NCBI RefSeq assembly: GCF_900091495.1
Contig: NZ_LT607413.1
Coordinates: forward strand, 6,215,001 to 6,279,000
Origin: Micromonospora echinospora
GTDB lineage: Bacteria; Actinomycetota; Actinomycetes; Mycobacteriales; Micromonosporaceae
Reading direction: 5' to 3'
DNA: 64,000 bases
Position 1 is the first letter of the stretch; every line of letters begins with the position of its first letter. Of the stretch, positions 18,679 to 26,963 are shown one piece after another. A program made the translations under genes and the position numbers. The notes below the pieces were generated by a model, which ran no database searches, was not told the origin of the DNA, and saw only the letters and a list, made by a program, of their open reading frames with translations.

Positions 18679-19614
18679 ATGGACGTGGTGAGTGATGTGC
18701 TGAGGGTGACCGGGGTACGTGGCACGCTCGGGGCGCGTGTCGAGGCTGGCGGACGGTGGGCCGTCGCAGGAGAGGAGGGCTCGGCGGCGGGTCTGCACGC
18801 CATCACGGCGGGCGAGGCTTGGCTGACCCCTGCGGAGCACCCGCCGCTGCGGCTCCGCGCCGGCGATGTCGTTCTGCTCGCGGCAGGAGTCCGCTACGTG
18901 CTGGGTGACGCGCCCGGCTCGCCGGTGACGGCATGTGATCCGGCCGAGCTGACCCGGTCCCGGCGGACCGGGCAGCCGGTCCGGTTCGGGACCGAGGCCC
19001 CGGACACCAGGATCATCACCATCGCCTACGACTGCGACCCCACCGTACGGACCCAGCTTCTGTTCGCTTTGCCCGAGCTGATGCATGTCCGCGGCGGCAC
19101 CGGCGCGGACGGCCTCGACGGCACCGTGCGTATGCTCCACGACGAACTCGCCCACCCGCAGCTCGCCACCACCGCGGTGCTCGCCTCCCTTGTCGACATC
19201 GTCCTGATCCAGGTGCTGCGCGCCTGGCTGCCCACCCGCGCCGGCGAACGCCGTGGCACCTGGCTGGGCATGATGGGTGACCCGGTGGTCCATCGCGCGT
19301 TGCAGCACCTGCATGCCGATCCTGCCCGCCGATGGACCACCGAAGCCCTCGCTGCCGCGGTCGCCGTCTCCCGGTCGACCCTTACCCGCCGCTTTCCCGC
19401 AGCTGTCGGCCAGGGGCCCGCGACCTATCTCACCCAATGGCGACTGGACCTCGCAGCGCGTCGGCTGACCACAACCGATCAGTCCGTCGAATCTATCGCT
19501 GCCGCCGTCGGCTACCACTCCGTGCCGGCGTTCAGCCGTGCCTTCGCCCGTTCTCACGGTGCCGCGCCGGGCCGTTACCGAACGATGCGCCGCCGCTACG
19601 ACAACGTCTCATGA
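18679..19614 (+). CDS. AraC family transcriptional regulator, cupin_6 type
   Basis: About 311 residues. The N-terminal ~180 residues resemble the cupin_6 (AraC-binding-like) domain (EGSAAGLHAITAGEAWL, LRLRAGDVVLLAAG), and two AraC HTH motifs form the C-terminus (WTTEALAAAVAVSRSTLTRR, SVESIAAAVGYHSVPAFSRA). This architecture is common for regulators that sit divergently from an oxidoreductase gene, as here, and respond to small aromatic or reactive compounds. The ATG at 18679 is chosen by alignment to family N-termini; the ribosome site is weak. Confidence 0.88.
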   Translation: MDVVSDVLRVTGVRGTLGARVEAGGRWAVAGEEGSAAGLHAITAGEAWLTPAEHPPLRLRAGDVVLLAAGVRYVLGDAPGSPVTACDPAELTRSRRTGQPVRFGTEAPDTRIITIAYDCDPTVRTQLLFALPELMHVRGGTGADGLDGTVRMLHDELAHPQLATTAVLASLVDIVLIQVLRAWLPTRAGERRGTWLGMMGDPVVHRALQHLHADPARRWTTEALAAAVAVSRSTLTRRFPAAVGQGPATYLTQWRLDLAARRLTTTDQSVESIAAAVGYHSVPAFSRAFARSHGAAPGRYRTMRRRYDNVS

Positions 19615-19779
19615 AACAGTCGCCTTGAGTACCCTACGGCGCCGCGTCATCGTCGGCCGTCACCGCGCGAGCATCATCGCCCGCTACGGCGGGTAGGCCA
19701 CACAGCACTCGAAGTTCCGGGTGCATGGTTGGTACCGTGATGCAGGACTCGCGTCAACGTACCTCACGAGAGGGCAGCC

Positions 19780-20517
19780 ATGGCCCGGACCGTCCCCGCG
19801 AACGCATCATCCCCCGGTGTGTCCGGGGCCGGTCACGACGGGCGCGCCGTAGAACTGCTGGGGACCCCGTCCGGCTCGGAGTCGCTGCTGGAACGTGCCT
19901 TCACTGAGGCGCTCGAACACGCCGACGACAACGACGATGTCACCATGCGGGTTCTCGACGCCGCCTACGAGCAGTTCTGCCGCATGGGCGTCCGGCGGTC
20001 CACCATGGAGGACGTGGCCCGGCGGGCCGGCGTCTCCCGGATCACGGCGTACCGCCGGTTCGCCACCAAGGACCGGCTGGTCGAGCAGGTGGTGCGCCGG
20101 GAGTTCCGCCGGTACTTCGACCAGTTTCTCATCGACATCCAGCAGGCCGCGACCGTCGGTGACCGGGTGGTGCTGGGCTTCGTCAGCGCCCTGCAGGCCA
20201 TCCGCCGTAACCCGCTGATCGGGGGCCTGATGACCGCCGAACCGGACGTGATCATCCCCTCGATGATCAGCGACGGCGGACGGACGTTGGCCACGGTGCA
20301 ACGGTTCGTCGCCGGCCAACTCCGCCGCGAACAACACGCCGGCAACATCTCCGAGACGGTGGACGTCGAGGTGGTGGCCGAACTGATGACGCGGCTGTCC
20401 TGCTCCTTCCTGCTCACTCCCAGCCACGTCGTCGATCTCGACGACACCGAACAGCTGCGCGCCGTGGCCCGGCGGTTCCTCGTGCCCATGCTGGAGTACG
20501 GTTCACAGGCCCAGTGA
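19780..20517 (+). CDS. TetR family transcriptional regulator
   Basis: A 245-residue repressor. The HTH lies about residues 55-105 (AAYEQFCRMGVRRSTMEDVA, RRAGVSRITAYRRFATKD), preceded by an unusually long 50-residue N-terminal extension. AGAGGG precedes ATG 19780. The C-terminal ligand domain is not assignable. The last 15 bases overlap the convergent acyl-CoA dehydrogenase gene. It opens the isoprenoid/acyl-CoA catabolic region, so an acyl-CoA or pathway intermediate as ligand is plausible but unproven. Confidence 0.9.
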   Translation: MARTVPANASSPGVSGAGHDGRAVELLGTPSGSESLLERAFTEALEHADDNDDVTMRVLDAAYEQFCRMGVRRSTMEDVARRAGVSRITAYRRFATKDRLVEQVVRREFRRYFDQFLIDIQQAATVGDRVVLGFVSALQAIRRNPLIGGLMTAEPDVIIPSMISDGGRTLATVQRFVAGQLRREQHAGNISETVDVEVVAELMTRLSCSFLLTPSHVVDLDDTEQLRAVARRFLVPMLEYGSQAQ

Positions 20518-21639
20518 CCGGCCGATCACCTCTTTCATGATCTCCGTGGTGCCGCCGTAGATCGTCTGGACGCGGGCGTCCAGATACGCCTTGGCCACCG
20601 GGTACTCGCGCATGTAGCCGTAGCCGCCGTGCAACTGCAGGCAACGGTCGACGGTGCGGTGCTGCAGCTCGGTGCACCACCATTTCGCCATCGCCGCCGT
20701 CTCCGCCGTGAGGGCGGGCTCGACCAGGCACTGGTCGACGAAGACACGGCCGAGGCGCAGTTCGGTGGCGAGTTCGGCCAGCACGAACCGGTTGTGCTGA
20801 AACGTGCCGATGGGTCGGCCGAAGGCCTGGCGCTGCTTGCAGTAGTCCAGGGTCTGCTCGAACACCGCCTCGGCACCGGCGAGCGCCGCGACGGCGATCG
20901 ACAGCCGCTCGAAGGGAAGGTTGCGCATCAGGTAGGCGAAGCCCTCGCCCTCCACGCCGAGGAGATTGGCGGCGGGCACCCGGACGTCGGCGAAGAACAG
21001 TTCGGCCGTGTCCTGCGCCTTCTGCCCGATCTTGTCGAGGTTGCGGCCCCGCTCGAAGCCGGCCATGCCCCGCTCGACCACCAGCAGACTGATCCCCCGG
21101 TGCCCCGCTGCCGGGTCGGTGCGGGCCACGACGATGACCACGTCGGCCAGGATGCCGTTGCTGATGAAGGTCTTCTGCCCGTTGAGGACGTAGCTGTCTC
21201 CGTCGCGCACCGCGGTGGTCGTGATTCCCTGTAGGTCGCTGCCGGCACCGGGTTCGGACATGGCGATCGCGGTGATGATGTCGCCGGAGCAGAAACCCGG
21301 CAGCCACCGCTGCTTCTGCTCGTCGTTGGTCAGGTCGGTGAGGTACGGCCCGATGATGTCGTTGTGCAGGCCGAACGCCGGGCCGCTCGCGCCCGCCCGG
21401 GCCAGTTCCTCGGTGAGGATGGCGCCGAAGCGCCGGTCGGTCACCCCGCCGCCGCCGTACCGTTCGTCGACGAACAAGCCCAGCAGACCGGCAGCGCCGG
21501 CGGCCCGCCACACGCTGCGGTCGACGATGCCGTCGGCTTCCCAGCGGTCATGGTGCGGTGCGATCTCCCGGTCGATGAAGGCGCGTACGAGTTCGGTGAA
21601 CGCGAGGTGGTCGGCGGAGAAGATGGTGCGGTCCACCAT
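20503..21639 (-). CDS. Acyl-CoA dehydrogenase (long-chain/isovaleryl type)
   Basis: A 378-residue flavoenzyme that introduces the alpha-beta double bond of acyl-CoA. FAD-binding signatures AMSEPGAGSDLQGI and NGQKTFISNGI are present, plus LHGGYGYMREYP and YGGTTEIMKEVIGR at the end. The MCAD-type base is replaced by Gly in YGGT, while FERLSIAVAAL carries a Glu where LCAD/isovaleryl enzymes have theirs. It is the last gene of a four-gene operon (hydratase, racemase, LLM oxidoreductase, this gene), 28 bases behind its neighbour. AAGGAG precedes the ATG. Confidence 0.93.
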   Translation of the reverse strand: MVDRTIFSADHLAFTELVRAFIDREIAPHHDRWEADGIVDRSVWRAAGAAGLLGLFVDERYGGGGVTDRRFGAILTEELARAGASGPAFGLHNDIIGPYLTDLTNDEQKQRWLPGFCSGDIITAIAMSEPGAGSDLQGITTTAVRDGDSYVLNGQKTFISNGILADVVIVVARTDPAAGHRGISLLVVERGMAGFERGRNLDKIGQKAQDTAELFFADVRVPAANLLGVEGEGFAYLMRNLPFERLSIAVAALAGAEAVFEQTLDYCKQRQAFGRPIGTFQHNRFVLAELATELRLGRVFVDQCLVEPALTAETAAMAKWWCTELQHRTVDRCLQLHGGYGYMREYPVAKAYLDARVQTIYGGTTEIMKEVIGRSLGL

Positions 21640-21667
21640 GTGCGTCAGCTCCTTGCTGAACTGGTCC

Positions 21668-22696
21668 CTACCGGGCCATGTCCTTGACGGTGGCGATGAG
21701 GCGCTGCGGTTCGGGACCCAGCGGCGTGACGTTGAGGATCGTGACGCCGGCGTCGCGATAGGCCTGGACGCGGTCCCGCACGTAGCTCTCCGGCCCGATG
21801 AGGCTGGTACGTTCCAATAGCTCCGCCGGCACCGCCGCAGCTGCCTCCGTCTTACGGCCAGCCAGGTAGAGGTCCTGGATATGGTCCGCCTCGGCGGCGT
21901 AGCCGTAGCGGCACAGCAGGTCGTGGTAGAAGTTGCGGCCCTTGGCGCCCATACCGCCGACGTACAGGGCGATCAGCGGCCGGGCGAGGTCGCGCAGGCC
22001 GGTCACGTCCGGGCCGATGGCCAGCGGACCGCCGGCCACGATCTCGAGCGGCCCGAGATCGCCGGGCCGCTTGGCCCGGCCGGCCGCCAACGCGGCACCC
22101 CAGACATCGGCCGCACGCTCGGGGTCGAAGAGGAACGGCAGCCACCCGTCGGCGAGCTCGGCGGTCATCCGTACGTTCTTGTCGCCCAGGCTCGCCACGT
22201 GGATCGGGATGCGGTCGCGGACCGGGTGGGTGAGGATCTTCAGCGGCTTGCCGAGGCCGGTGCCTTCCCCGGCGGGCAGCGGCAGCTGGTAGATGCCGTC
22301 ATGGACCAGCGTCTCGCGTCGCCACACCTGCCGGCAGATCCGGATCACCTCGCGCGTCCGGGTGAGCGGCCGGTCGTAGGCGACGCCGTGCCATCCCTCG
22401 ATCACCTGTGGTCCGGACGCGCCCAGGCCGAGGATCGCGCGGCCGCCCGAGATCGCGTCCAGGCCGGCCGCGGTCTGTGCCAGCAGCGCCGGGGTCCGGG
22501 AGTAGATGGGCAGGATGGCGGAGCCGATCTGCATCCGGGTGGTCTTCGCGGCGAGGTAGCCCATGATGGTCGGCGCGTCGAAGCCGTAGGCCTCCGACAC
22601 CCAGACCACGTCGAGGCCGTCCTGTTCCCAGGCGGCCACGGCGTCCGCGCCGCTCCTGGGGTCCGTGGCATAGGCCAGCGGTGTCGCGATACGCAT
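21668..22696 (-). CDS. LLM class (probably F420-dependent) oxidoreductase
   Basis: A 342-residue TIM-barrel luciferase-like protein. Typical stretches: GLDVVWVSEAYGFDAPTIMG, MQIGSAILPIYSRTPALLAQ, GRAILGLGASGPQVIEGWHG. Actinobacterial relatives use F420 or FMN and often sit among acyl-CoA genes; the reaction here may be reduction or oxidation of a branched intermediate, which is inference. The start is fixed by a TGATG overlap with the stop of the racemase gene, with AGGGAG upstream; a longer frame to 23041 is a shadow. Confidence 0.88.
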   Translation of the reverse strand: MRIATPLAYATDPRSGADAVAAWEQDGLDVVWVSEAYGFDAPTIMGYLAAKTTRMQIGSAILPIYSRTPALLAQTAAGLDAISGGRAILGLGASGPQVIEGWHGVAYDRPLTRTREVIRICRQVWRRETLVHDGIYQLPLPAGEGTGLGKPLKILTHPVRDRIPIHVASLGDKNVRMTAELADGWLPFLFDPERAADVWGAALAAGRAKRPGDLGPLEIVAGGPLAIGPDVTGLRDLARPLIALYVGGMGAKGRNFYHDLLCRYGYAAEADHIQDLYLAGRKTEAAAAVPAELLERTSLIGPESYVRDRVQAYRDAGVTILNVTPLGPEPQRLIATVKDMAR

Positions 22697-23853
22697 CAGC
22701 GGGCTCCCTGTGTCTGGCTGACGGCGCCGTTGTCCAGCCACTGCCGCAGGTGTGCGGCAAGGCCCCATTCGGTGAGCACGGTCTCGGTGTCCGCGCCCGG
22801 CACGGGCGGGCTGCCGCCGATCACCCCCGGTGTCCGCGACAGGCGGGGCGCCACCGCGGGCTGCCGAAGGCCGAAGTGCTCCTCGAACGTCGCGCGCGCC
22901 ACCAGGTGCGGATGGCGCTGTGCCTCGGCGAGCGACAGCACCGGCGCCACGCAGGCGTCGGTGCCCTCGAACACGGTGGTCCACTCGTCGCGGGTGCGAC
23001 CGGCGAAGACCTCCGCGAAACGCGCGCGGAGCACCGGCCACCCGGCGACGTCGTGCTGGGCCGGCAGGTCCGCGTCGGCCAGCCCGAGCAGCCGCAGCAG
23101 CTCGGCGTAGAACTGGGGTTCCAGCGCGCCGACGGCCATGTGCCCGCCGTCGGCGGTCGCGTAGACGTCGTAGAACGGTGCCCCGCCGTCGAGCAGGTTG
23201 CGGCCACGCTCGGGTTGCCAGGCGCCGTCGGCGAGCAGACCGGCGAACATCGTGGTGAGGTGGGCCGTGCCGTCGACGATGGCGGCGTCGACGACCTGTC
23301 CGCGGCCGGTGGTCCCGGCCACGTGCAGCGCTGCCAGGCAGCCGACGACGAGGTAGAGCGCGCCACCACCGAAGTCACCGACGAGGTTGAGCGGGATCTG
23401 AGGCGGCCCGCCCGGGCGGCCGATCGGGTGGAGTGCCCCGGCGACGGCGATGTAGCCGATGTCGTGACCGGCGGCGCGGGCCAGCGGCCCCTGCTGTCCC
23501 CATCCGGTCATCCGTCCGTAGACGAGGCCCGGGTTGCGCTCCAGCGCGGCCTGCGGCCCGATGCCCAGCCGTTCGGCCACCCCGGGACGCCAGCCCTCGA
23601 TCACGATCGCGGCCCGGTCGGCCAGTCCGAGGACCACCTCGGCCCCGTCGGGATGCTTCAGGTCCACGACGACCGACCGCTTGCCCCGGTTGAGCAGGTC
23701 CCGCCTCGGGTCGCCGGCCGACAGCGCGCCCGGCTCCGGGCGGTCGACCCGGACGACGTCGGCCCCCAGGTCAGCCAGCAGCATCGCCGCGAACGGTCCT
23801 GGGCCGATCCCGGCGAGCTCCAGGACCCGGACCCCGGCCAGCGGGCCGCTCAT
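22696..23853 (-). CDS. mcr: Alpha-methylacyl-CoA racemase (CaiB/BaiF family III)
   Basis: A 385-residue family III CoA-transferase fold protein. The residues used by the Mycobacterium Mcr racemase can be picked out: His-Asp in AGHDIGYIAV, Asp in LVGDFGGGALYL and Glu in ALEPQFYAELL, which favours racemase over CoA-transferase. It interconverts (R)- and (S)-2-methylacyl-CoA so that methyl-branched chains can pass beta-oxidation. It overlaps the hydratase gene by four bases (ATGA) and the LLM gene by one, so the operon is tightly coupled. An mcr gene is also reported in the polyisoprene pathway of Gordonia polyisoprenivorans. Confidence 0.9.
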   Translation of the reverse strand: MSGPLAGVRVLELAGIGPGPFAAMLLADLGADVVRVDRPEPGALSAGDPRRDLLNRGKRSVVVDLKHPDGAEVVLGLADRAAIVIEGWRPGVAERLGIGPQAALERNPGLVYGRMTGWGQQGPLARAAGHDIGYIAVAGALHPIGRPGGPPQIPLNLVGDFGGGALYLVVGCLAALHVAGTTGRGQVVDAAIVDGTAHLTTMFAGLLADGAWQPERGRNLLDGGAPFYDVYATADGGHMAVGALEPQFYAELLRLLGLADADLPAQHDVAGWPVLRARFAEVFAGRTRDEWTTVFEGTDACVAPVLSLAEAQRHPHLVARATFEEHFGLRQPAVAPRLSRTPGVIGGSPPVPGADTETVLTEWGLAAHLRQWLDNGAVSQTQGAR

Positions 23854-24671
23854 GCGCCGGCCCGGGCGGCGAAGCGGGGAGCACGCCCCTCGAGCTGGCT
23901 GGCGAGTGCCTCACCGAAGTCGGCCCCGGCGAGGGATGCGGCCATGAGCCGGCCGGCGTCGGCGGCCGCCTCGGCGGCTCCGGTCTCCAGGCCCGACCAC
24001 ACCTGCCGCCGGATCACCGCCATGGAGGCCGGCGAGCAGTGCGCGGCGAGAGCGGCGGCATAGGCTTGTGCCTCGGCCAGCACCTCGTCGCGTGGGAGCA
24101 CCCGTTGCGCCAGTCCGATCCGGAACGCCTCCGCCGCGTCGATCTTGCGGCCGGACACCAGCAGATCCAGCGCGTTGCCCACGCCGACCAGCCGGGGCAG
24201 TAGCCAGGCGCTGCCGTACTCGGCGATGAGGCCGAGCCGGCTGAACGCGGTGGACAGGCGGGCCTGCGCCGACAGGAACCGCACGTCGGCATACAGTGCG
24301 TGGACCAGGCCGAGGCCCGCGGCACCGCCGTTGACCGCCGCGACGATCGGCGTTCCCAGCGTCATCGGCAGATGTGGTGCGAAGCCGAACTCGTCCATGA
24401 GCCGGTCGCGGTGGCGCTCGTCGAGCAGCGCCTGCAGCGCCTCCGGGTCGGCGCCCGCGCAGAACCAGTCGCCCGCGCCGGTCACCACGATCGCCCGCAC
24501 CTGCGGATCCGCGTCGGCGGCCCGCAGTGCCGCGTAGTAGTCGCGGAACATGTCCAGGGTCATCGTGTTCCGCTGGTCGGGCCGGTCGAACCAGATGGTG
24601 CGGACTCCGGCGCGGGTGGTGGCCCGCAAACCACAACCGGCCGGTTCGGCCTCAAGCACGGACAAGCTCAT
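23850..24671 (-). CDS. Enoyl-CoA hydratase/isomerase family protein
   Basis: A 273-residue crotonase-fold protein. The oxyanion-hole motifs are AIVVTGAGDWFCAGADPEAL and NGGAAGLGLVHALYADVRF. Of the two crotonase glutamates, FSRLGLIAEYGS carries one Glu near the second position while the first position (usually in an A-E-F/A-G stretch) reads Ala/Gly, so hydratase activity is likely but isomerase activity is open. It is the first gene of the operon, only 15 bases from the putative GntR operator. AAGGGA precedes the ATG. Confidence 0.88.
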   Translation of the reverse strand: MSLSVLEAEPAGCGLRATTRAGVRTIWFDRPDQRNTMTLDMFRDYYAALRAADADPQVRAIVVTGAGDWFCAGADPEALQALLDERHRDRLMDEFGFAPHLPMTLGTPIVAAVNGGAAGLGLVHALYADVRFLSAQARLSTAFSRLGLIAEYGSAWLLPRLVGVGNALDLLVSGRKIDAAEAFRIGLAQRVLPRDEVLAEAQAYAAALAAHCSPASMAVIRRQVWSGLETGAAEAAADAGRLMAASLAGADFGEALASQLEGRAPRFAARAGA

Positions 24672-24685
24672 CAGCGCATCCCTTG

Positions 24686-24708
24686 TGACATCTGATATTT
24701 GATACTCT
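24686..24708. promoter_or_regulatory. Putative GntR operator, copy 1
   Basis: The elements TGACAT, TGATATT, GATA and TCT appear in order with single-base spacers, 15 bases before the hydratase start and 7 bases before the GTG of the divergent GntR gene. A copy with the same elements and spacing occurs at 26900-26922. Its position would block both promoters. Confidence 0.7.
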
Positions 24709-24714
24709 CATTCG

Positions 24715-25395
24715 GTGGCGGCGCGAAGCAAGATCCAGGACGTTTCTCATCCTCAACTGTCCGAGACGGTGGCGAGTCTGTTGCGTGACCGGATCATGTC
24801 CGGCCAGCTGCGTCCCGGTGAGCGGATCCGGCTCGAGGAGGTCGCCCAGGAGACCGGGCTGAGCATCACGCCGGTGCGCGAGGCCCTGCTGATGCTGCGC
24901 GCGGAGGACATGGTCGAGCTGCAGCCCCGCCGCGGTCACGTGGTCGCGCCGCTGTCCAGGCAGGACATCATGGACATGTTCGGCCTGCAGGGCGACGTCG
25001 CCGGTGAGCTCGCCGCCCGGGTCGCCGTCACCATCACGCCGGACCAGCTCGACGACCTGCGGCAGCAGCACGAACGGCTGCGTCGGGCCGCCCAGGCCAG
25101 GCAGATCAGCCGGGTCGAACAGCTCGAGTTCGAGTTCCACCGCAGCATCAACCGGCTGGCCGACGCCCGCAAGCTGTCCTGGCTGCTGCGGACCGCGACG
25201 CGCTACACGCCGTCGCGGTTCTACGCGGCCAACCCCGAGTGGCGGGCGGGCATGGTCGCCGATCACGAGGCCCTGCTCAGCGCGCTCGAGGCCCGCGACC
25301 CGGTCGCCGTCCGGCCGGTCATGGCCCGCCACTTCACCGATGGTGCCGAGCGGTTGATCAAGCATCTCGACGGTCTGGGGGTGTGGAACGGTTGA
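24715..25395 (+). CDS. GntR family regulator, FCD domain
   Basis: A 226-residue regulator: winged helix at about 14-75 (GQLRPGERIRLEEVAQETGL, SITPVREALLMLRAEDMVEL) and an all-helical FCD ligand domain with the metal-binding pattern of the family (EFEFHRSINRLAD, DHEALLSALEARD, MARHF). FCD regulators usually bind carboxylates or acyl-CoAs. The GTG at 24715 has no ribosome site; a -10-like TGATACT lies seven to eight bases upstream, so the message is probably leaderless. It is divergent from the hydratase-racemase operon and convergent, one base apart, with the aldehyde dehydrogenase gene. The repeated operator makes it the probable regulator of both flanking transcription units. Confidence 0.9.
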   Translation: MAARSKIQDVSHPQLSETVASLLRDRIMSGQLRPGERIRLEEVAQETGLSITPVREALLMLRAEDMVELQPRRGHVVAPLSRQDIMDMFGLQGDVAGELAARVAVTITPDQLDDLRQQHERLRRAAQARQISRVEQLEFEFHRSINRLADARKLSWLLRTATRYTPSRFYAANPEWRAGMVADHEALLSALEARDPVAVRPVMARHFTDGAERLIKHLDGLGVWNG

Positions 25396-25396
25396 G

Positions 25397-26887
25397 TCAC
25401 CGGCGACCATGACGCCACTTGAACATCGCCAACGAGGCCCGCATGGCGGAAGCGGCCGGCTGCAACGTCATCACGTCGATCGGTGGCCGGAACCGCTGCC
25501 ACGTGACCGACCGGGGCCGGCTGAACTCGCGCAGACCGTCCGCGCCGTGGACCCGTCCGAAACCCGAGTCGCCGACGCCGCCGAAGGGCAGTGACGGCAC
25601 GCCGGCGTACCCGAGCACCGAGTTGACCGACACCGCACCCGCCCGCAGCCGTGCGGCGAGCGCCAGTCCGCGACGGCGATGCCGCGTGAAGATCGAGCCG
25701 GAGAGCCCGTAGGTGGTCGCGTTCGTCCGGCGCAGCGCCTCGTCGGCGTCGGCCACCGGATTGACCACCAGCACCGGCCCGAACGTCTCGTCGGTGACCG
25801 CCGTGCTGTCCTCGGGAACCTCGGCCAGCAGCACCGGCTCGACGAACGGGGGCCGCACCGAACTCGCGTCACCGACCACCGCCCGGGCGCCCCGGTCGAT
25901 CGCGTCGGTGATGTGGCTCAGCACGACGCCGGGCTGGGCCGGTGTGCTCATCGGCCCGTACGGCGCGTCCGGCTCGGCACCCGGCCGGACCTGCCGCACC
26001 AGATCGGCCAGTTTGGCCAGGAACGGCTCGTACACGGCCTGCTCGACGTAGACGCGCTCGACTCCGGCGCATGTCTGCCCGGCGTTACCCAGGCCGCCGA
26101 ACACAGCCGCCTGGGCAGCCGCGTCGAGGTCGGCGTCGGCCGTGACGATGAGCGCGTCCTTGCCTCCGCCCTCGATCACGACGGGGATCAGGCTCTCGGC
26201 GCAGGCGGCCATGACCGCACGCCCCGTCGCGGCCGATCCGGTGAACGCGATCTTGTCGACGGCAGCGCGGCACAGCGCGGCCCCGGTCGTGCCGTCACCG
26301 GTGACGACCTGGAGGACCGGTCGGTCGGGAAGCAGTTCACTCCAGCGCTGCGCCAGCCACGCACCGACGCCCGAGGTGAACTCGCTGGGCTTGAACACCA
26401 CCGCGTTGCCGGCCGCCAACGCATGGGATATCGCCCCCATCGGCGTGTAGACGGGGTAGTTCCACGGCCCGATCACACCGACGACACCGTACGGCACGTA
26501 CTCCACGGAGCTGGCCTGGTTGAACGCGAGCAGGCCGGAGGAGACCGCCCGCCGTCTCAGCACCCGCCGGGCGTGTCGGGCGGCCCAGTCCAGGTGCTCG
26601 ACGGCGAGCATCACCTCCAGCTGGGCCCCCGCGACCGTCTTGCCGGTCTCGCTCCGGACGAGGTCGGCCAGCTCGTCGATGCGGCTCGCGACGAGTGCCT
26701 TGTACGCGAGCAGATGACGCCGGCGGTGCCGGGCGTCCAGGCTGGCCCACCAGTGTGCGGCGTCGCGCGCGTGTTGGACGGCGGTGCGGACCGCGGCTTC
26801 GTCGGCTATGTCGTGGTCGGCGCGGGACTCGCCGGTTATCGGGTCGACGACGTGGAGCCGGCGGGGGTGCTCGACGAGGGACGTCAT
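25397..26887 (-). CDS. Aldehyde dehydrogenase (NAD(P)+)
   Basis: A 496-residue ALDH superfamily enzyme. Key features: GVIGPWNYPVYTPMG, FKPSEFTSGV, FTGSAATG, the general base Glu in VVIEGGGKDAL, the catalytic Cys in GNAGQTCAGVERV and TDETFGPVL. It oxidises aldehydes to acids; in this setting the aldehyde end of Lcp cleavage products is the natural candidate. AGGAGG lies immediately upstream of ATG 26887 and next to operator copy 2. A longer frame to 27253 is not supported. Confidence 0.93.
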   Translation of the reverse strand: MTSLVEHPRRLHVVDPITGESRADHDIADEAAVRTAVQHARDAAHWWASLDARHRRRHLLAYKALVASRIDELADLVRSETGKTVAGAQLEVMLAVEHLDWAARHARRVLRRRAVSSGLLAFNQASSVEYVPYGVVGVIGPWNYPVYTPMGAISHALAAGNAVVFKPSEFTSGVGAWLAQRWSELLPDRPVLQVVTGDGTTGAALCRAAVDKIAFTGSAATGRAVMAACAESLIPVVIEGGGKDALIVTADADLDAAAQAAVFGGLGNAGQTCAGVERVYVEQAVYEPFLAKLADLVRQVRPGAEPDAPYGPMSTPAQPGVVLSHITDAIDRGARAVVGDASSVRPPFVEPVLLAEVPEDSTAVTDETFGPVLVVNPVADADEALRRTNATTYGLSGSIFTRHRRRGLALAARLRAGAVSVNSVLGYAGVPSLPFGGVGDSGFGRVHGADGLREFSRPRSVTWQRFRPPIDVMTLQPAASAMRASLAMFKWRHGRR

Positions 26888-26899
26888 CGGCGGCCTCCT

Positions 26900-26922
26900 G
26901 ACATTTGATATTCGATAGTCTA
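26900..26922. promoter_or_regulatory. Putative GntR operator, copy 2
   Basis: The same elements as copy 1 (TGACAT, TGATATT, GATA, TCT) with identical spacing; only three spacer positions differ. It lies 12 bases before the aldehyde dehydrogenase start and 41 bases before the divergent acyl-CoA dehydrogenase start. Confidence 0.7.
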
Positions 26923-26963
26923 GCCTTGCTGTCAATCCCCGTTGTAACGCTGGAGGTGCAGCC

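Noticed and set aside
22681..24063. 460-codon forward frame opposite the racemase and LLM genes
   Set aside because: Same effect: antisense to coherent, coupled genes with catalytic residues; translation not protein-like.
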